Part shown: positions 1 to 12,121 of the stretch, piece by piece
How positions within the stretch are numbered: position 1 is the stretch's first letter
Layout: every line of letters starts with the position of its first letter
Assembly (NCBI GenBank): GCA_000231825.2
Contig: JH720317.1
Span: 180,600-244,599 of the forward strand
DNA length: 64,000 nt
Source: Tetrahymena elliotti 4EA
Lineage: Eukaryota; Ciliophora; Oligohymenophorea; Hymenostomatida; Tetrahymenidae
Direction of reading: 5' to 3'
The notes under the pieces: model-generated
The model's input: the letters and a program-made list of their open reading frames with translations, nothing else
Told to the model about the DNA's origin: nothing
The model's database searches: none
Program-made: the position numbers and the translations under genes

Positions 1-302
1 TTGAATTAATTTTTGGAAGAACATTTGATTACTATAAAGAAATAGTATCAGTAAGAAAAGGAAATTTTGATATTTTGAACAAAAGGCCTGTTTCACAAAA
101 TAGATAATTTGATGAAATAGATGATTTCCTAATTGAAAAAATAGTAAAAAGCATGATTTAAAAAAACTAAGAAGAGAGAAAATCATCTAGTGAGTTACTA
201 AATCTAATTTTCAATTATTTTTAAGTAAATTTTGATGCAAATTAAAAATCCAACTATGATTAGTTCTTGAAAAAGCTAATTCGTAAATAAGAAAGCATAT
301 GA
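1..302 (+). CDS. C-terminal end of a protein-kinase-like gene, copy K1 (5' cut by window edge)
   Basis: Read with TAA/TAG as Gln, frame 3 is open from the window edge to TGA at 300-302. It matches the C-lobe of the two copies downstream (about 3665-3950 and 7770-8075) almost codon for codon, starting just after the subdomain IX motif (DIYSLG in the other copies) with IELIFGR. The C-lobe continues with KRPVSQNRQFDEIDDFLIEK and ends in NQESI. No catalytic residues lie within the window, so activity cannot be judged. It is the first of three tandem units. The kinase fold is assigned from K2 and K3, not from this fragment alone. Confidence 0.75.
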
Positions 303-2933
303 TGAAATATTTAATACATAAAAATAAAGAGAACTTTATAACAAAAAATTACTACTTTATTCAACAAAAAAAATAATATTTCTAAATGCGTTTTATTCAT
401 CTTTGTTTTGATCTGATAATCAAAATGAAAAATGCTTAACCTTTTGTAATGATTTTATATTTACCAGAATATTTTGAAAATTAGACCAATTTTTTTATTT
501 ATTTTAGTGCTATTAATTTTTTAAATTATCATAAATGAAATATCTATTTTAAAAAATAGAAAATAAAAATTTTGAATTATTTACAGACAGATAAATATTT
601 CAAAAAAAATTCGTGTACCAACCACTATATTTTTTAAATGATACATTACTTTCTTAATTGTTGATACATAGGTTTTCATAGTGAGTAATTTATCTAATTT
701 GAAAGATTTACAATTTGTTATTTGTGTCAAAAAGAATATTAAAAACAAATAAAACTAAAAAACAAAAATATTTTGATTAATCTAAACAATATTTAGAGAA
801 ATATTGGTTAATAATATCAAATAAGATAAGAAGTAGATTTTTAACTAAAAGCAAAGAAATAGAAAAATATTTTAATTTTCTTCTCAGAAATAAAAATTCA
901 ATATGGAATATAATAGTCAGTAGAAATATCCTTTAAATTAGCAATAATTCTAATCTTAAAGTAATATTGAAAACAATTTTTTAAAATACCAAAGATTAAT
1001 CATCAAGATAGAAATTACAACTGAAATCAACTAAAATGACCATATTTTGTTTTGATTTTTAACAGAATTTCAAAATAAAGAATAAATAAAATGATTAAGA
1101 TTTTTATTTTTATGAGTTTTTAAGTTAAATTTTTATAATTACTATCAAGTAGATTAAAAAATTCATACATATTTTACTTAAATAATAGGATATCTATTAA
1201 ATAGCTAGAAATAAGAATCAACTCAACAATAATATGATTATATGAAAATTTGTGAATAACCAGAATTAAATGATTCATACTTCTAACAAAATGGAAATTT
1301 ATAGGGCTAATATCAATAATTTGATATTTCACCAATTAGTAAATAAAAAAAGTAAAATTTATTTATTCTTAAAGTCTACTTTTAATACTTTATTTATGAT
1401 TTCAAAGGAAGATAACAATAGAATAGGAGTATTAGAATAGAGAAAAACAATCAATTGGCATAAGCTAAATAACTAGCTAGTAGTCTCCACCTTCATCTAA
1501 TAATCTATTAAATAAAAAATAAGTTTATAAAATAAAATTATAAAAACAAGACTAAATTAGTTAGCATATTTAATAAATTGATTAATTATAACAAAAAACT
1601 CCAAATAAGTAAAATAATTTAATTTATTTTTGTTAATAAAGTATTCATTTTTTTATGGAAAACAAAATTTATAAAATATTAAATAAATATATAATTTCAT
1701 AAAAATATCTAATAGTTTAAAGATGTAAGAAAAAAAGGATCCAATTTTAAATATGAGCAAAACTTAAGGACAGTTTTACAAGGATTCGACGTAAAATTTC
1801 TATCAAATATGTTTAAAATTAATTCTTTATTTTCATAAATATAAAAGGCCAAAAGGTGAGTTAGAGTAAAGAGTGTCTGCTTCTGCTCATGGAAAACCAA
1901 CATAAATTTAATCTATTTTAGAAAACATAATTGAAAATCTTTAATTGCTTGGGAAATAATTATAAGTAGAATCACCCAAATTGAATCATGCATAAAATCA
2001 AGAGTAAAATTTACTTTATCTTAATTAAATTGCTAATTCAAAAATATGAAAATATATCCATAAAGCAATCAAACACCTACTTTCAATCCATTTAAATAAT
2101 AATATGAAAATGCACCCTAAATGAATCTAAATAATGGTGAAAATGAAATTTATGAGAGAGCTCATTAAGCTTAGTTTTTTGAAAAAAGATAGAATCAGCA
2201 TTAAAAGTAAAATTGATTTAAAAAGTAAAACTTTTTTTATTTTTTTAATAAAATTAAAAAAGCAAAATTAATAATTAATAATTGTAAATTAATGGAGTTC
2301 AGATTTTATAACAATAAAATGAAGATAAATCCAAAAATAATCAAACTAGTAAAGATTCTAAAAAACCTATTGTCATACTGAAGAGGTTAGAAAATTAAAT
2401 TCTTCAAAATAATTTAACTCATTTAAATTTTAATAGGAATTATAATTTTTCTAAGCAAATCAACTAATAATTTTCATCAAAGTAAATAAAACTCTCAGTT
2501 TTTACTTACTATAAACACATATTTATTTGTATTAGAAATCTTTATGAAGAAGCTGGATTAGAATAACATTAAAGAAAAGATAATCTTTCTGCATCAAATT
2601 AAAAGTAAACTTATTCTCATATATCAATTATTTTTAAAATTCTTAAATCAAAATAGTATTTTTTAATCTCAGGTGCTTAAGTAGAATTGGATGAGCCCAT
2701 AAAATTTATAGAGTAATTAAGGATTTTAATATGCCAAATAAACTAATATTAATATCTTACCAAAAATTGTTACCAGAAATCGAAGATAAAAATAATAAGT
2801 ATCGTTAATGTAATTAATTAATTATTAATTCTTTTTAAATATCTTTTTAAAATTCTTGTATGATTTATTTTCAATAAATTTTTAAACAATAAATTAATTA
2901 ACTAGCTCTTAAGTTGATTTAGAGTAAAAGTGC
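303..2933. other. Gene-poor AT-rich spacer, part of the tandem kinase unit
   Basis: No convincing gene. Several islands recur in the next spacer: TTTGATCTGATAATCAAAATG near 405 and 4103, and TCTGCTTCTGC near 1877 and 5828. This shows that the spacer was duplicated together with the kinase gene. From an ATG at 2544 a TGA-free frame runs 130 codons into the kinase start at 2934 and could be an N-terminal extension or an upstream exon. The matching stretch of the third unit (about 6560) contains TGA, so the extension is not conserved. Confidence 0.5.
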
Positions 2934-3950
2934 ATGAAATTTAATATAAACTTGTAAAAAGTTTAAGAATAGATAAAATATTTAAAGGGTTTAAATTGCA
3001 CTTGTTTAGATCTGATAGGAAAAGGTAAATTTGGTCTAGTCATAAAGGCTTATTACAACAGTAAAAATATTGCCGTAAAAATAATTGAAGAAATTAGCTC
3101 CTCTCAACTAAAAATTGACCATGATTTATTCTTAAATAACAATTAAAATAAGTATATTTTAGATATAAAGTAAAAAATTGATGCAAAATTAACTAATCCT
3201 ACTTATTTCATTTTTACAGATCTTTGTTAAGGTAAATAATAAATCAATATTTCTATTTATTTTGAATCATATTTATTTTCCAAAAGGGGAGTTATCTGAA
3301 CTAATAGTAAAGCATTTATCAAAAAAGCAAATTATTTCCATCATAGTTTAATTGTTGTATGGATTAGAAGAGCTGAAGTAAAGCAATATTATTCATGTTG
3401 ATATTAATCAAAATATCTTAAAAATAAAGAATATACTATCAGCCTTGTAAAATTTCCAACATTTAAATGAAATTTTAAGTTTATAAATTTTGAAAATAGA
3501 CCCGAGTTGCCACTTAAAAATACACAAGCTAAGAAATTTTATCAGATGATTATGAGAAGATAAGCTATATGGTAAGTTCTTATTTTATTATTTTTCATCA
3601 ATTACATTTTTTAATTAAAAATATAGACAGATATTTATTCTCTTGGGATTGTATTTATTGAGTTAATTTTTGGAATTATGTTTGATTACTACAAAGAAAT
3701 AATAACAGTAAGAAAAGGAAATTTTGATATTTTGAACAAAAGGCCTGTTTCAGAAAATCGATAATTTGATGAAATAGATGATTTCCTCATTGAAAAAATA
3801 GTAAAAAACATGATTTAAAAAAACTAAGAAGAGAGAAAATCATCTAGTGAGTTACTAAATCTAATTTTCAATTACTTTTAAGTAAGTTTTGATGCAAATT
3901 AAAAATCAAACTATGGATAGTACTTGAAAGAACTAATTAATAAGTTATGA
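2934..3950 (+). pseudogene. Small protein-kinase-like gene, copy K2, catalytic segment deleted
   Basis: Exon 1 starts at ATG 2934 and gives a good glycine loop and lysine: LIGKGKFGLVIKA, then IAVKII. Introns follow at 3232-3286, 3447-3499 and 3572-3626, each placed by comparison with copy K3. The catalytic loop reads HVDIN-QNIL instead of the canonical HRDxKxxN. Right after it, about 130 bp present in K3 are missing, including the exon that holds the DFG equivalent. The join is out of phase with the following exon, whose homologous frame gives VATQKYTSQEIL, then TDIYSLGIVFIELIFG and a stop at 3948-3950. Kinase ancestry is clear from the sequence; catalysis is not expected. A shortened protein from an alternative splice cannot be excluded. 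Confidence 0.75.
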
Positions 3951-6900
3951 AAGAATATGATGATATATTGAATACATAAAAAATATTTAGATTTCTATGT
4001 TTCAATTTTATTTACTTTCTAACAAAAAAATTATTACAATTATTACTTTATAAAACAAAAAAATTATTTTTCTAAAAATGTGTTTGTTCTATTAATTATC
4101 AGTTTTGATCTGATAATCAAAATGTAAAATGTTTAAACTTTGTAGTGATTTTATATTTAAAGGCAGGATATTTTGAAAATTATACAGATTTTTATATTTT
4201 GAGTGTTGAATATTAGCGCTTCATACTTGTGGTTTGGTTTAATGAAATATGTTTTAACTTATTTAGATTAAAATTGAATTCAACAATAATAAGCTATATA
4301 CCATTTAAATAGGGTGTTACTAAATTTTAAGTTAATTACTTTTATATCTGAAAAATTTAAAAAGCCATCTACAAATGATGAATTCATTCATTTCCAAATA
4401 AATATCTAAAATTCAATTAGCATTTACAAATTATATTTATTACTGTTTGTTCCATTTTTGAAAAATTATCAAATGATAAATATGATTTTTTGTTGTTAAT
4501 GTAACATAAATGAATAATTTATCTAATCTGAAATGTTTGAATATTCTAATAGGTATTTGTATTTTTAATAATTTGTAAGCCAAAAATAGATTAGTTTGAT
4601 TAATCTAAATAATATTTAGAAAAATATAGTTGATATTATCTTAAAATATTGTTAGCAGGTTATAAACTAAAAAGCTAATAAATCTTTAAATATTTTAATT
4701 GATGTCTCAATAGTACTTCTATAAAATGGATTGTCCTCAGCAGAAATATCCTTAAAATTAGAATTAGTTCTAATCTTACAATAATATTTAATAAATTTAT
4801 CATTAAGATTACAACTACAACTAAGATGGTAACATATCCTGTTTTATTATAAAATGTTAAACAAAGAATAATTAAAATGATTAAATTCGTTATTTGATCA
4901 TTTTTTTCAGTTAAATTTTAGTGATATTCTATCTTTCAAAAAAAAGAATGATAATTTTACTAAAATAATAGGATACAAATTAAATAACGAATAAAAATCA
5001 ATTGATGTATAGGATAATGTGAATTATTACCAAGACTCAGATGATTACTACATTCAAAATGGAAATCAACAAGGCTAATATTAACAGTTTGATATTCCCC
5101 CTAATTACTACTTAAAAATGTAAAATTTAATTATTTTCTAGTTTCATTTCATAGTTTAATTTACGATTTTAAAAGCTATCCAATGAGAGAATAAGAAGAT
5201 TTTGAGAGAAATTAATATTAAAACTAGAAAATTAGATAAGGATTTTCTACTTTATCAAGAGTCTAATCTCCGTCATAATGTTAAATATTATTAATAGAAA
5301 TAAGCTGATATATGTTTTAATAAAATGAATAGAAAACATTTTTTAAAGAAATGCAATGCATAATAATTAAACAGTTTAGTAAAATTTATAAATATTTAAA
5401 AAGACCCATTAATTTTTTACTATTTTATAGCAACTAAACAATGAAGCAAGCAGTAAGAATATATAAATACAATCAAATATTTTTGTTCTTGATAAATAAA
5501 AGTTTTAAAGACAAGATCTAACTTCTAGGGATAATTAAACAAACTAGAACTTTAAATAGTAAACTCAGAAAAAGTAAAATATTTTAATAATTCATTTTTA
5601 ATACAATCACATCAGTTTCTGATGATAAAAATAAATTAAATACAAATTTGCATAGAAAATATTTTAAATTAGAAATATTGAATTAATACTGCCTCCAATC
5701 GTTGATGGATATAGAACTTAAGGATAATTTTTTAAATAAGAGTAAAATGTTTATCTTTTAGGTTTAATATTCCTTATGAATTTAACATAAATAAAAAAGA
5801 CCCAATAAATAGCCATATTAAAGAGTTTCTGCTTCTGCACATGGAAGACTGAGATAAGTTTAATTTATCCAAGATAATTCCATCAAAAGTATTTAGTTAA
5901 TTGACAATTAACAATTATCGCCCAAATTCAAATTTGTTAAATATTCAAAGTAAAGTTTATTTAACATATCAATTTTTTATTAAATATTGCTAAAATATAT
6001 AGCAATTAAACTAAAGAAAAGTTTTATCCATCTTATCAATCATATTAAAAGATTCCTTAAATGAACTTAAACTATAAAGAAAACTAATTTTATGAAAACA
6101 TGCATCCAACTTAGTATTAAGAAAATGGTTAAAATCAATTTAAGTAAATTAAATATTAAGACAATCAAATATAATAATTATTTAAAAGCTAAAAAATTTG
6201 TAATAATTTATAGAATTTATAGTAGCATTAATTTAAGATACTAAAATTTTATAAAGATATTTTACAATTAATTCATTTTTAAAATTAAAAAACTAAAAAA
6301 GTTAATATCAGTAAAATGAAGATTTGGAAGAATCTAAGAGTAACTTTTAGAGAAATATTTACAATTAACAACTTCAAATAAACAAAGATTTTCTTAAAGA
6401 ACCTTTCATGGCAAATAAGTAACATAATTTTATTCTTCAAAAAACTTTTAATTAATTTAAAATATAAATGGGAATACAAAATTTTGTAAAACCTTCAAAA
6501 AACTACTAAAAGTGAATATAATTTTTTAATTTAATAATTGATTGATATTAGAAATAATTATGAAGGGCCTGAAGAAAGATATAATTAAAGTAGAAATAAA
6601 TTTTTTGGATAAAATGAAAAGTAATGTTGTTTTAAGATATTAATTTCATGCTTGAAATTTTTAATTAAAATAGTACTTTTCAATAAGGATAACAACAATA
6701 AAATATGATTAGCTTATAAAATTTAAAAGTTCGTCCAGTACCTTAGTATGTTAGAGATGACTCACAAAACTCTAAAACTTTTATATAAACTATCAAAAAT
6801 AGTAGATGTGATGATACCTCCAAATAAGAAGTATCTTTAATGTAAATAAATTGATAATTTTTTACTTCTTAATATTACTATTTATTTTCATATTAGCTCA

Positions 6901-6981
6901 CCTAATCAATTAAACCAAAAGTGCAGGGATTTAAAAATAAATTTGCAAATTGTTTAAGAGTAAATAAAATTTTTAGAGGGT
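3951..6981. other. Gene-poor AT-rich spacer, second copy
   Basis: I see no gene that holds up. The stretch is a diverged duplicate of the spacer at 303-2933, sharing the TTTGATCTGATAATCAAAATG island near 4103 and the TCTGCTTCTGC island near 5828. The block before K3 (about 6560-6980) aligns with the possible N-terminal region of K2 but carries stops. Confidence 0.5.
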
Positions 6982-8075
6982 ATGAATTGTATTTGTTTAG
7001 ATTTGATAGGAAAAGGCAATTTCAGTTTAGTCATAAAAGCTCATTTTAAAAATGAAGATATAGCAGTGAAAATAATCGAGCAAGCTAATTTCTCCTAACA
7101 AAAAATTAATCATGATTTATTAAAAAATAATCACAATACTAAATATATTTTAGATATCAAATTGAAAATTGATATCAAATAAACTCAATTCATTTTTACA
7201 GATCTTTGTTAAGGTAAATAAATAATAAATATTCAATTTTATTTATTTTCAATAGTTTATTTTATATAAATACTTAAACAGGGGAGTTATCTAAGCTTAT
7301 ATTAGAGCATTTATCAAAACAGCAAATTATTTCCATCATAGTTTAATTGTTGTATGGATTAGAAGAGCTGTAATAATACAATATTATTCATGTTGATATT
7401 AAACCATAAAATATACTTTATAATGAAGAAAATGGAAATTATTCAATTAAAATTGGTAAAAACAATATCATTAATTAATTCTATTATTTACTTTTTTTAT
7501 GTTAAATAAATAGCTGATTTCAGCCAATCAAAACATCTGAATAATTAAGAGTTTACATTTAGCCTTGTAAAATCTCTAACATTAAAACATAAATTTAAGA
7601 TTTATAAATTTTCTAAAATAGAGTCGAGCTGGCACTTATAAATACACAAGCTTGGAAGTTTTATTAGGAGATCGCAAGAAGATAACTTATAAGGTAATTT
7701 CTTATTTTATTATTTCAAATTAAATACATTTTTTAATTAAATAGATTGATATTTATTCTCTTGGGATCGATCGTCTTTATTGAATTAATTTTTGGAAGAA
7801 TGTTTGATTACTCAACAGAAATAATACTAATCAGAGATGGAAATTTAGATATTTTGAGTGATAGGCCAAATTCAAAAAATAGATAATTTGATAAAATTGA
7901 TGATTTCCTAATTGAAAAAATAGTAAAAAATATGATTTAATAAAACTAAGAAGAAAGACTATCATCTAGTTAGTTATTAAGTCTTATTTTCAATCATTTT
8001 CAAGTATTAACTTTTGATGCAAATTAAAAATAAAATTATGAATAGTACTTGAATAAACTAATCAATAAATTATGA
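6982..8075 (+). pseudogene. Small protein-kinase-like gene, copy K3, with a 4-bp frameshifting duplication
   Basis: The start is ATG 6982, just before the glycine loop (LIGKGNFSLVIKA); the K2 start codon position reads GCAGGG here. AVKII carries the ATP lysine. The catalytic loop is HVDIKPQNIL, with the HRD arginine replaced by valine, and the metal-binding motif is DFS rather than DFG. An intron at about 7471-7513 and another at about 7567-7621 restore IADFSQSKH and GTYKYTSLEVLLGD, the APE region. In subdomain IX the genomic text is GGGATCGATCGTC where the other copies read GGGATTGTATTT or its equivalent. The extra GATC (7765-7772) shifts the frame to TGA at once, while the old frame stays open to 8073-8075. 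It is either a recent pseudogene or a sequence error. Confidence 0.75.
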
Positions 8076-9079
8076 AATAATATTAAAACATATTCAATTA
8101 ATAAAAATGTATTTTTTTATTAAATATTTATTTAAATCACAAAAAAATTTACATTCTAAAAACAAAATATTACCTTAAAAATGTGTTTTATTTGTTATTG
8201 ATTTTAATCTGATATTGATTGTTTACTCTTTAAATTTTTATTCATTTTAAATAAAAAGCATCCTAAAAGCTTTTTGAAACAATTAAAAAATTACTTAGAT
8301 GTAGAAAAGGAATGTAAGAATATATTATTATTGAAAAGCATTTCAACAAATTTATTTTTTTTATCCAATTGTTAAAATTCTCCCCAACCAATATGAAATA
8401 ATTTTTTTTCAAAAATTTACAATATAAAATATTGAAGAATAAGCAAGCTGATATCCTAATAATCAAATTTTAATAGACTGGCGTTTTGATTGTATTTTTA
8501 AATTTTAAAATATAAAAAGAAGATTACTCTAGGAAATTTGTAAAATTAAATAAAAATTTAAAGTTCAATTATGATTTAAAATATCTATTCCTTTTAAATA
8601 AAATTTGATCAAATTTGTTTTTGGTTTGTTTAAATTTTAAAAATCAATTTATTTATTTATTTACTGCTATATTCTTATTTCTATGTAAAATTCAAATTTT
8701 GTTATATAAATTATCACAATACTTGTTATTAGCTGTTAGCTGATTAGGCAATAGAATAATTACTATCAATATTTTTGTTTGGTAATACTAAAATTTAATC
8801 AAAATTGAGTAAGGACGACTATTAAAATCAAGTAAAGTAATTAAATCTTGGTTTTTTTTAATATACATAAATCTAAATTATTTGTTAAATTGAAAGATGT
8901 TAAACAAAAACTAAAATTAATATTAATAATACAACTAAGGGGTGCAATACTATTAGTAATAACAATATATCCCATAATAGGAAAACAATCAAAATCCTTA
9001 ACATTATATGCCTATGCAGCTAAATTATCAATACCCATCAAATTAAAATAATTAATAATATGATTTTTAATAATAAAAT
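8076..9079. other. Intergenic, no supported gene
   Basis: AT-rich sequence. The only notable part is 8810-9040, which is open on both strands: a plus-strand frame that uses CAA rather than TAA for Gln, and a minus-strand frame starting ATG near 9035 (MGIDNLAAQAYNVKDF). Neither could be tied to a family. Confidence 0.4.
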
Positions 9080-10132
9080 ATGGAAAAAAATGAAATTTTC
9101 TAAGGAAATAACATAACGTTTTAAAATGGAGGAGCTAAAAATTAATAAAATAGCTAGCTTATTCCTCAGTACGACCCATAAAAATATGAGCAGCTATCAA
9201 ATTCAGCTTTAGATATTGAAATAAAAAAGAATGAAGCACAAATATAGCTTCTTAAGCAAGAAAATGATCAACTAAATGAAGAAATACATAAATTTAACTC
9301 ACACCAAATTTAATAATAAAACTAATAATTCCAATAAGCCTTATTGAATTCTCCTTAGCCTATTTTTATAAACAACTCTAGTTTAATCATAGATGATAAG
9401 CCAGAAATTGCATACTGTACTACGCCAATTTTCAAAAGAAATAAAGACTACTAAGCAGGTAGTATTAGTACTTATGGTCTATCTGTTCTACTATAAAAAA
9501 TTCACACACATTTAAGTCTTGACTATTCAGCAATAGATATAATGGGTAAAACTAATTTATTTGACAAGAGCTTTGTTGAAAGAGAAGTTATAGAAAAGCT
9601 ACATAGTAAAAACAAACTTTTCAGTAGATTTACTTTAGAAAATAGTAAGTAAGTTTATTGCTGCAATTATTTCCACAAGATGTTAAACAAATACTCTAAA
9701 AATCTATGCATTGGTTTGTCTATCTGGATATTTGTATTATCCTTAATCTATATAATAGGATAAGTAATGGCAAAGTATTTTCATTTGCTGAACATTCTTG
9801 CTTAAATCTCAGGATTATTATATATGTCAACTTAGATTTTAATTGTTTATTTAGGCATGAGAAAATGCAGCTTAGCTTATTTTTAAGCAGCTTAAATTAT
9901 GTCTATGATTAATATTTTCATTTAGTTTGGAGTTACTTCAATGTCTATGTCTTTATTAGGAGGTGAAAGTGGTTTCTAAATATAGCCAGGTTTCGTTTTA
10001 ATATTTATATTTAATGTCTTGAACATGTTTTTATAAATGTTCTTGCTTGCAGTATATCCATCACTAGTGTAATCTCTTAAAAGACTTCTCGCTGTTATAC
10101 TTTAAATTCCATCAACAGAGCTTACTTCTTGA
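9080..10132 (+). CDS. Four-helix membrane protein with N-terminal coiled coil
   Basis: A single open frame of 350 codons runs from ATG 9080 (MEKNEIFQGNN) to TGA 10130-10132 with no need for introns. I do not recognise the family. The first 100 residues are polar and Q/N-rich, with a heptad-like stretch around residues 45-70 (IKKNEAQIQLLKQENDQLNE) that should form a short coiled coil. A globular polar part follows (about 105-205). Four hydrophobic segments then follow: LCIGLSIWIFVLSLIYIIG, LNILAQISGLLYMSTQILIV, MSMINIFIQFGVTSMSMSL and FVLIFIFNVLNMFLQMFLLA, ending with a short basic tail. No N-terminal signal peptide is visible. The start was chosen because the upstream ATG frames meet TGA, while this frame runs uninterrupted into the coiled coil. 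Confidence 0.8.
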
Positions 10133-10969
10133 ATAATTTTTATATGATGAACTAATTCTATTAAATTAACTAAATATTTCTTATGTTTCAAATATTGTAT
10201 ATCAATCAATTTATATTCATAGTCTATTAGTTTGTTCTTTTAACTAGAAAAGGATAAATCAAATCTTACAAATAGGATAAAGTAAAAATATTCACTTTTT
10301 ATTTAATATCACAATCTATTTCAACATAAATCAGACAAAATTTTTGTCTTTATTTTTATAATTGAACTTAGCTTATTTAACTATTTTTGTTAATTTTGTA
10401 GCGTTTTTTTGCGTTATATTAATTTTTTAAATATTTTTGAAAGAAAAATTGTAGGAAATAATTAATTTTTATAAATACTTTCATAAGAATTTGTTCTAAC
10501 ATTTTAATTTAATTTGCATTGCATTACAAATTTAGAATATTATTGAATATTTGTAAATATTCATTTAGTAGAAGATAAATTTAACTTACAATAGCAAAAC
10601 TTTTACATGGATTTGTGAAAGTTATAAAGAATCAATAAAAGAAAATGTTAAGCTTAAAATATATTAGAATGGAAGGAAGGAACATAGAAAAAAGAAAATA
10701 AGTAAAGGAATAATCAAGTTTAAGAAAATGAATGAAATGAATGATATGGATCTTGATGGAATGTTTATTAAATTATTTGGATATGATCATAATTTTTTTT
10801 GACTCATGCTTATCTATCTATCTAATTAATTAATTAATTAATTGATCAGATTATAAGTGAGCTAAAAAAGAATATTTTTTAATATGTGTTTCTCTATGCT
10901 ATTTGTGAGTTTATAAATTAAATTTTTTCTAAAAATTAATTAATGTAATAATATCTAGCTAATAGAAAA
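10133..10969. other. Intergenic with a short tetranucleotide tract
   Basis: No gene is supported. A simple repeat of TCTA followed by TTAA units lies at 10811-10845. The rest is AT-rich and probably holds the promoter of the gene at 10970. Confidence 0.5.
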
Positions 10970-12121
10970 ATGATTGTAGTCTTTTTAGTTTTATAGACTT
11001 TAGGGATAACTTTAGCCGGCACAAGCACTACAATCAATTGTAGTCTTTACTTAAATTAAGCTACCTGTTAAAAAAATAATAGCTGCACATGGACTTAGAC
11101 AAATTCTTAATTATGTCAAAATAAAATTGATTGCAGCCTTTTAACAAATTAAAATGATTGCTCAAATGTAGATAAAAAATTTAACTGCTAATGGGTTTCC
11201 CATCCTAATACTTGCAGCGTAGCTCCAGATGTTTGTCAATTAAATGACGATAAGAGTAAGTGTAATTATCCTGATTCATGCATTTATAATTAAGTAAAAT
11301 AGCCTACTTGTACACCAAAGGGTAAAACATTCAACTGCAACTAAAATATTGGCAAATAAACTTGTACCAAAAAGGCTTAATGCTTATGGAATAATGATGC
11401 TTGCTACACTACAAATAAATGCGAAACTTTATCTAAGACTGATTGCAGATAAACAGGTTTTGGAGCCAATTATTGTAAGTTATTAGTTGTAGATTGTACC
11501 CTTAATAGTTCTGCTAGTAAGTTTTGCTAACTTAAAAAGACAAATAAATAAACTTGTGAAAGTTCAGGTTGTGTTTGGGACACAGGTAATGTTTTGAAGT
11601 GCGTTCCTCCTGAATAATGTACAGTCGTAAAACCTACTGATGGTAGTGATCCTCACTGCAGTGTTGAAAATGAAAGTATTTGTTAAATATCTTAAAGTAA
11701 ATGTCAAACATAAAGTGATATCTGTTAACAAAAAATTGGCTCTTGTGATTAAACTGATGAATTTTGTAGCTCATGTGCTGATAATTAAGATTATTGCTAA
11801 GTTGATACATGTGATTAGCAAGCAGATTTATGTACATACACACCTTTAGTTCCTGCTAACTGTGAAGAAAATACAGAAAATAACTAATGTATTGCACAAA
11901 CTACTTTTACTTCTTGTTTATCTTAAGGAATTTGTAATTATTAAGCTGATGAATGTAAAAATACTTCAGACTGCAATTTACTTACTTAAAGCTTGTGCTA
12001 TTAACAAGACTCCTGTAACTGGTCTAATGTCTATTAGTGCTAATAAGTTTCAATTCCAAATAGTTCAAAATATTTGAATGCTGCTTTCATTTTCAGTATT
12101 ATTTTAGCAATCTTAGCTTGA
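10970..12121 (+). CDS. Cysteine-rich surface-antigen-like protein, paralog 1
   Basis: One uninterrupted frame encodes 383 residues, from ATG 10970 to TGA 12119-12121. It opens with a hydrophobic signal peptide (MIVVFLVLQTLGITLAG) and closes with a hydrophobic tail after SSKYLNA, as in GPI-anchored or single-pass surface proteins. Between them are dozens of cysteines in a repeating pattern with Cys-x-Trp: CTWTQ, CQWVSH, CLWNND, CVWDTG, CNWSNV. This spacing recalls the Paramecium surface-antigen domain found in immobilisation antigens of ciliates, which is my inference. A cell-surface coat role would follow. The paralog at 13490-14575 has the same architecture. Other secreted Cys-rich families are possible. 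Confidence 0.8.

Noticed and set aside
6285..8466. Minus-strand hydrophobic frames in the kinase spacers
   Set aside because: Phe/Ile/Leu-rich readings of T-rich noncoding DNA, not conserved between the duplicated units.
11634..12077. Short standard-code frames on both strands
   Set aside because: Shadows of the cysteine-rich antigen gene, whose ciliate-code frame is continuous from 10970 to 12121.
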